A stretch of DNA of 64,000 bases from the NCBI GenBank assembly GCA_946403085.1, contig CAMIYM010000003.1, forward strand, positions 202,317 to 266,316, read 5' to 3'. The translations under genes were made by a program, and so were the position numbers. Of the stretch, positions 60,373 through 64,000 are shown piece after piece (within the stretch, counting starts at the first letter, position 1; the number at the start of each line of letters is the position of its first letter). The notes under the pieces are model-generated. The model searched no databases and had not been told where the DNA came from. It was given only the letters and a program-made list of their open reading frames with translations. The DNA is from an uncultured Clostridia bacterium (GTDB taxonomy: Bacteria > Bacillota > Clostridia > Saccharofermentanales > Saccharofermentanaceae).

Positions 60373-61383
60373 TTATTTTGCAGCTGCGATCTGCTGAGCC
60401 TGAACTGCAGTGATTACGATAACTCCTGCAAGCTCATCTACGCTGCATCCTCTTGAGAGGTCGTTAACAGGCGCTGCGAGGCCCTGGAGGAAGCTGTATG
60501 CTTCAGCTTTGCCGATTCTCTGAATGAGCTTATAACCAATGTTGCCTGCTTCGAGGTTAGGGAAGATCAATACGTTTGCCTGACCTGCTACTGGTGAGCC
60601 GGGAGCTTTTGAAGCACCGATCTCAGGGATGATGGCTGCATCAAGCTGGAGTTCGCCGTCTAAGAGGACATCAGGATACTTTTCCTTGGCGATCTTAACT
60701 GCCTCTACGACTTTATCAACGAAGGGGTGATTTGCAGAACCCTTTGTTGAATGGCAGAGGAAAGCGACCTTTGCCTTCTTGCCCATGAGTGCTTCGAAAG
60801 AAGCAGCGGACTCAGCACCGATCTCAGCTAATTCCTCAGGATTAGGATCCTGCATTAGTGCACAGTCTGCGCAGAGGATGATGCCGTTCTCACCGATGGA
60901 CTTGTCGGGAAGTTCGAACATGAAAGCAATAGATGCGATCTTTCTCTCAGGTGCAGTCTTAATGATCTGGAGTGCAGGTCTTAACATATCTGCAGATGTA
61001 TGGCATGCGCCGGATACAAGACCGTCAGCATCGCCTGCTTTTACCATCATGATGCCGAAAGTGAGCTTGTCGCCTGTGATCTGTTCCTTTGCCATATCAA
61101 AGGTCATGCCTTTCTTGGCTCTTATCTCTGCGAGAAGGGAAGCGTATTTGTCGATCTCTGAAGACTTTGTATGGTCAAGGATCTGTACGCCTGTAAGGTC
61201 AGCTCCAAGTCTTTTTGCAGAACCCATGATCTCATCTTCTGTACCGATTATGATGGGCTGTGCTGTCTTTTCAGCGAGTACTTTTGCAGCTGCAAGGATC
61301 GTTCTGTCGTCTTCTGACTCAGGAAGTACGATAGTCTTGATATCGCTTCTGGCTCTTGCTTTTATTGTCTCGATAAAGCTCAT
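60373..61383 (-). CDS. pta: Phosphate acetyltransferase
   Basis: Pta exchanges acetyl-CoA and acetyl phosphate. The 336-residue protein has IVLPESEDDRTILAAA, SGACHTSADMLRPALQIIKT and the C-terminal NVLIFPNLEAGNIGYKLIQR, the Pta blocks; phosphotransbutyrylases are shorter (about 300 residues) and differ there. It follows butyrate kinase by 11 bases with AAGGAGAA, so it may supply acetyl or butyryl phosphate to that kinase. Confidence 0.93.
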   Translation of the reverse strand: MSFIETIKARARSDIKTIVLPESEDDRTILAAAKVLAEKTAQPIIIGTEDEIMGSAKRLGADLTGVQILDHTKSSEIDKYASLLAEIRAKKGMTFDMAKEQITGDKLTFGIMMVKAGDADGLVSGACHTSADMLRPALQIIKTAPERKIASIAFMFELPDKSIGENGIILCADCALMQDPNPEELAEIGAESAASFEALMGKKAKVAFLCHSTKGSANHPFVDKVVEAVKIAKEKYPDVLLDGELQLDAAIIPEIGASKAPGSPVAGQANVLIFPNLEAGNIGYKLIQRIGKAEAYSFLQGLAAPVNDLSRGCSVDELAGVIVITAVQAQQIAAAK

Positions 61384-61394
61384 ACTAATTCTCC

Positions 61395-62507
61395 TTAAAG
61401 ATAATCAAAGCCTTCAAATCTGGGCTTGCCGGGATAAGTCTTAGCCTGCTCTTCGCCTCTCAATACTCTGAGTGCAGCAGCTCTCATAGCTTCGTGCTCG
61501 AGCTCGCCGGGATAGGATGCGATGGGAGCAATCCATCCGCAGGCTTCTTTGATGCCGTCATATACGTCCTGGAAACGCATAAGTCCGCCTGTAAGTACGA
61601 TTCCGTCTACTTCGCCGTGAAGTACGCATGCCATCGAACCGATCCACTTAGTGATCTGATAGATCATGGCATTCCAGATAAGAGTTGCCTTGGCATCTCC
61701 AGCATCTACAAGATCATGGATAGTATCTGAATTGGATGTGCCGAACCAGGAAGAAAGTCCGCCGGTTGCAAGACAGAGATTTCTGATTTCTTCCTTCGGA
61801 CGGTCCATAAGCTTTGTGAGCACATCGGTAACTGCCATTGTACCCATTCTTGTAGGAGTCATAGGACCGTCACCGCCGCTTCCGTCATTTGCGTCGATCA
61901 TTCTGCCGTGCTGGTGAGCAGTGATTGTGATACCGCCGTCAATGTGGCAGACGATGAGGTTCATCTCGTTATACTTTTTGCCGACACTCTTTGCATATTT
62001 GTGAGCAGTTGCACGGAGGTTGAGGGCGTGTGTGGCAGATGTTCTGTAAATGCCCTTAACGCCTGTGATCCTTGCCACATCCTGATATTCGTCAACTACG
62101 ATAGGGTCTACCATAAGAAGTCTTCCACCGAACTCATCGTGGAGCTTCTTTGCCATCTGAACGCCGAGCATGCTTGAGTGATATACGCCGCCTTTTGCTT
62201 CACGGATATCATTTACGAGCCTGTCATCAACTTCGTATGTGCCGCCTTCTATCGGATAGCAGGCGCCGCCTCTTCCTACGATGGCATCAACGCCTGTTAG
62301 GTCGATGTTGTTTTCTGAAAGCCACTTTCTTACGTATTCCATACGGTAATCAAGCTGGTCGTTAATGGTAGGGAAAGTCTTAAGGACAGCGGAATCGTGG
62401 AAGACATTGCCTTCAAGGATGCTTCTCTCGTTCTCGAAAAACTCGACCTTGGTCGAAGTGCTGCCCGGATTGACCACAAAAATGCGGTATGTCTTTGAAT
62501 CTGACAT
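61395..62507 (-). CDS. buk: Butyrate kinase
   Basis: Buk makes butyrate (or branched-chain acids) and ATP from the acyl phosphate. The 370-residue protein has FVVNPGSTSTKVEFFEN (phosphate loop), DAIVGRGGACYPIEGGTYEV, HIDGGITITAHQHGRMID and VLTGGLMRF, which are Buk rather than AckA blocks (AckA has VxHRVVHGG). The start at 62507 follows AGAGGAT; the frame extends 14 codons further, through the promoter region. It is the first gene of buk-pta. Confidence 0.93.
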   Translation of the reverse strand: MSDSKTYRIFVVNPGSTSTKVEFFENERSILEGNVFHDSAVLKTFPTINDQLDYRMEYVRKWLSENNIDLTGVDAIVGRGGACYPIEGGTYEVDDRLVNDIREAKGGVYHSSMLGVQMAKKLHDEFGGRLLMVDPIVVDEYQDVARITGVKGIYRTSATHALNLRATAHKYAKSVGKKYNEMNLIVCHIDGGITITAHQHGRMIDANDGSGGDGPMTPTRMGTMAVTDVLTKLMDRPKEEIRNLCLATGGLSSWFGTSNSDTIHDLVDAGDAKATLIWNAMIYQITKWIGSMACVLHGEVDGIVLTGGLMRFQDVYDGIKEACGWIAPIASYPGELEHEAMRAAALRVLRGEEQAKTYPGKPRFEGFDYL

Positions 62508-62540
62508 AAAGTATCCTCTTTTAATATTTAGTATTACGAC

Positions 62541-62546
62541 ATTATA
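62541..62546 (-). promoter_or_regulatory. -10 box of buk-pta
   Basis: A minus-strand TATAAT lies 33 bases before the start codon; the -35 is poor. Confidence 0.5.
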
Positions 62547-62628
62547 CACGATTTTATTTGAAATAAACCTACGTTTTTGCTCGGATAATCTTTAAGATTA
62601 GGTTAAGGTAAAGACAAAAAGATTTGAG

Positions 62629-62634
62629 TATAAT
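62629..62634 (+). promoter_or_regulatory. -10 box of the second CPBP gene
   Basis: TATAAT lies 42 bases before ATG 62677; no clear -35 is seen. Confidence 0.45.
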
Positions 62635-62676
62635 TAGTCAGGAATAAAGGTATATCAGCGGAAATAGGGAGGATAT

Positions 62677-63918
62677 ATGGAGGATAATGCTTTTCGAAAG
62701 GGATTGTCTGTTACAGCGATCATTCTGATCGTTTTATCTGCAGCGCTTCTTTCATTAAATGCCACAAACACAATAGTATTCGGTGAGCACACAGCATTCT
62801 ACGGATTTTTCTTTATAGCTGCAGTTGCTATCCCGCTTCTTGCAGTGCTTATCGTACTTACACGTTATTACAACAGGACTGATACAGTTGAGGAGATGAT
62901 GGCTGCAATAGCTGTCAGATATTCGATATTCGGATGGTTTTTCGTTTTCCTGATCAAATTCATATCCGGCATCCTGGATCTTTTCTTCGCTGATTTCTAC
63001 AACACATACTATACTACGATCTATCTTTGTCTTAATTCTTTTAATGTCTGCGTTGTAGGCACTTTAGTTCTTGCAATAGGACTCCGCAAGCTTCCCAAGA
63101 TGAAGATCGAGAAGAGGAATCTTAAGTTCGGACAGATCTTACTTCTCATCATGATGATGTATGGCCTTACTCAGGTCGGTTCATTGATGGGAATGCCGAT
63201 CCATCTGGCACTCACATCGTTTTCTTCTTTGACCACTAATGCCGAGGAATCCATAAGCAATCTCAAGAGTAACCTTATAATCGGTTCAGATATCTATATA
63301 AGAGTAATAACCATAGGTATTCTTCCTGCTATCTTTGAGGAATTACTGTTCAGAAAATTCCTTATAGACAGGACGATACGCCATGGTGAGTTTGTCAGCT
63401 GCGCTATGTCGGGCATCATGTTCGGATTATGGCACGGCAATTTCCAGCAGTTCTTCTTTGCATTCTTTATCGGTGTCATGTTCGCATTCGTATATATCCG
63501 CACCGGAAAGATCATCTATACCATGATCTTCCACGCGAGCTTGAATGTCGTTACTTCAACCGTTACTGCAGAACTCCTGGCCAAACTGATCGATAAGATG
63601 GGTCCTATTCTTAAGACAGGCGACATTGATCCGAATTTTGATTACGATGCTCTGTTGGCGAGCATCCTGCCTCTTTTGCTGATCCTTCTTGTGTGGATCA
63701 TCGTACTTGCAGGAATGCAGATCGCCGGATTCGTACTTCTTATAGTAAAGCGTAAGAAGTTTAAACTCGTCGCGAGGGAAGGGGAGCTTGGCAGAAAAGA
63801 GATCCTCCGTAAACTTACACATAATGTCACCATGTGGGTATTCTTCGCATTCGCATTACTGCTGTTTGTTTATACCTATCTGCCTGATATCCTGGCTGTC
63901 TTTATCAGCAGGCGCTGA
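62677..63918 (+). CDS. CPBP-family intramembrane glutamic protease
   Basis: The 413-residue protein has about ten membrane helices. The catalytic motifs are E221-E222 and R226 in FEELLFRKFL, H253 in FGLWHGN, and a last His in IFHASLNVV. The sequence is only distantly similar to the other CPBP gene of this window. AGGGAGG lies before the start. It forms its own transcription unit divergent from buk. Confidence 0.9.
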   Translation: MEDNAFRKGLSVTAIILIVLSAALLSLNATNTIVFGEHTAFYGFFFIAAVAIPLLAVLIVLTRYYNRTDTVEEMMAAIAVRYSIFGWFFVFLIKFISGILDLFFADFYNTYYTTIYLCLNSFNVCVVGTLVLAIGLRKLPKMKIEKRNLKFGQILLLIMMMYGLTQVGSLMGMPIHLALTSFSSLTTNAEESISNLKSNLIIGSDIYIRVITIGILPAIFEELLFRKFLIDRTIRHGEFVSCAMSGIMFGLWHGNFQQFFFAFFIGVMFAFVYIRTGKIIYTMIFHASLNVVTSTVTAELLAKLIDKMGPILKTGDIDPNFDYDALLASILPLLLILLVWIIVLAGMQIAGFVLLIVKRKKFKLVAREGELGRKEILRKLTHNVTMWVFFAFALLLFVYTYLPDILAVFISRR

Positions 63919-63940
63919 CATCGGTCAGGAAAAATAATGC

Positions 63941-63990
63941 AAAACTAAACCTGCTAACAAAAATCAAGAGCTTGTTGGTAGTTTTCTGTT
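63941..63990 (+). terminator. Possible terminator after the CPBP gene
   Basis: CTAACAA (63954-63960) can pair with TTGTTGG (63972-63978), and the outer AAAACTA with TAGTTTT, leaving a six-base bulge. The T-rich CTGTTTTG follows. Confidence 0.35.
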
Positions 63991-64000
63991 TTGAAATAAC

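Noticed and set aside
1..64000. CRISPR arrays, insertion sequences, prophage, rRNA or att sites
   Set aside because: No regularly spaced repeats, transposase or integrase motifs, phage genes or rRNA sequences were recognised; the region looks like stable chromosome.

Overview
The window looks like a chromosomal segment of a low-to-middle GC, Gram-positive, anaerobic fibre-degrading Clostridia. Supporting signs are a tryptophan T-box leader, strong AGGAGG-type ribosome sites, lipoprotein signal peptides, the four-cysteine form of ribosomal protein L32, LplABC-type sugar import, butyrate kinase, and plant cell wall enzymes (GH9, GH115, GH3). A rumen or gut relative of Saccharofermentans or the Oscillospirales would fit, but the sequence alone does not fix the genus. 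I saw no phage, insertion sequence, CRISPR array or rRNA gene. One tRNA, tRNA-Gln(CUG), is present.

Region 1 (1-16.5 kb) is carbohydrate use. A truncated SGNH/sialate-acetylesterase-like gene leads into an ABC importer (two permeases and a lipoprotein binding protein) and a cytoplasmic GH115 alpha-glucuronidase. Next come uronate isomerase (uxaC, opposite strand), KDPG aldolase (eda) and KDG kinase (kdgK). Together they describe import of glucuronate-decorated xylan fragments, removal of glucuronate, and its breakdown. The two middle steps, UxuA and UxuB, are not in the window. A secreted NlpC/P60 protein, a domain-permuted GH3 and an unusual membrane protein follow.

Region 2 (16.5-30 kb) mixes housekeeping and surface functions: RsuA-type and RluA-type pseudouridine synthases, an Smr domain protein, family-4 UDG, tRNA-Gln, a YfhO membrane protein, a lipoprotein GH9 cellulase, a tandem cyclic-nucleotide-binding protein, a lipoprotein with a protease-propeptide-like domain, SurE, a DUF1295 protein, a CPBP protease and MurI.

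Region 3 (30-41 kb) is a core-gene run (DUF1934, rpmF, der, typA, mltG, a U32 tRNA-hydroxylation protein). It ends in a 430-bp non-genic stretch that seems to encode a structured, terminated small RNA with a well-placed 21-codon ORF. An AI-2E-family transporter with a probably leaderless mRNA follows.

Region 4 (41-54.5 kb) holds trpDCFBA under a Trp T-box, an HTH-membrane regulator, the IscU-like plus GGGtGRT gene pair of unknown function, an NhaC antiporter overlapping an EamA gene tail to tail, and a csoR-copA copper operon with two near-perfect operators.

Region 5 (54.5-64 kb) has zinc-ribbon membrane proteins, a two-component system with an extracytoplasmic third gene and a small membrane protein behind tandem 11-bp repeats, a DUF4037 protein, a buk-pta pair for acid production, and a second CPBP protease.

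The least explained items are the 36.7-kb RNA/sORF locus, the IscU-like/GGGtGRT pair with its repeat-rich leader, and the two-component system with its candidate target. Start codons were moved from the longest reading frame wherever a ribosome site, promoter or family alignment argued for it. All identifications are from reading motifs; no database search was run.
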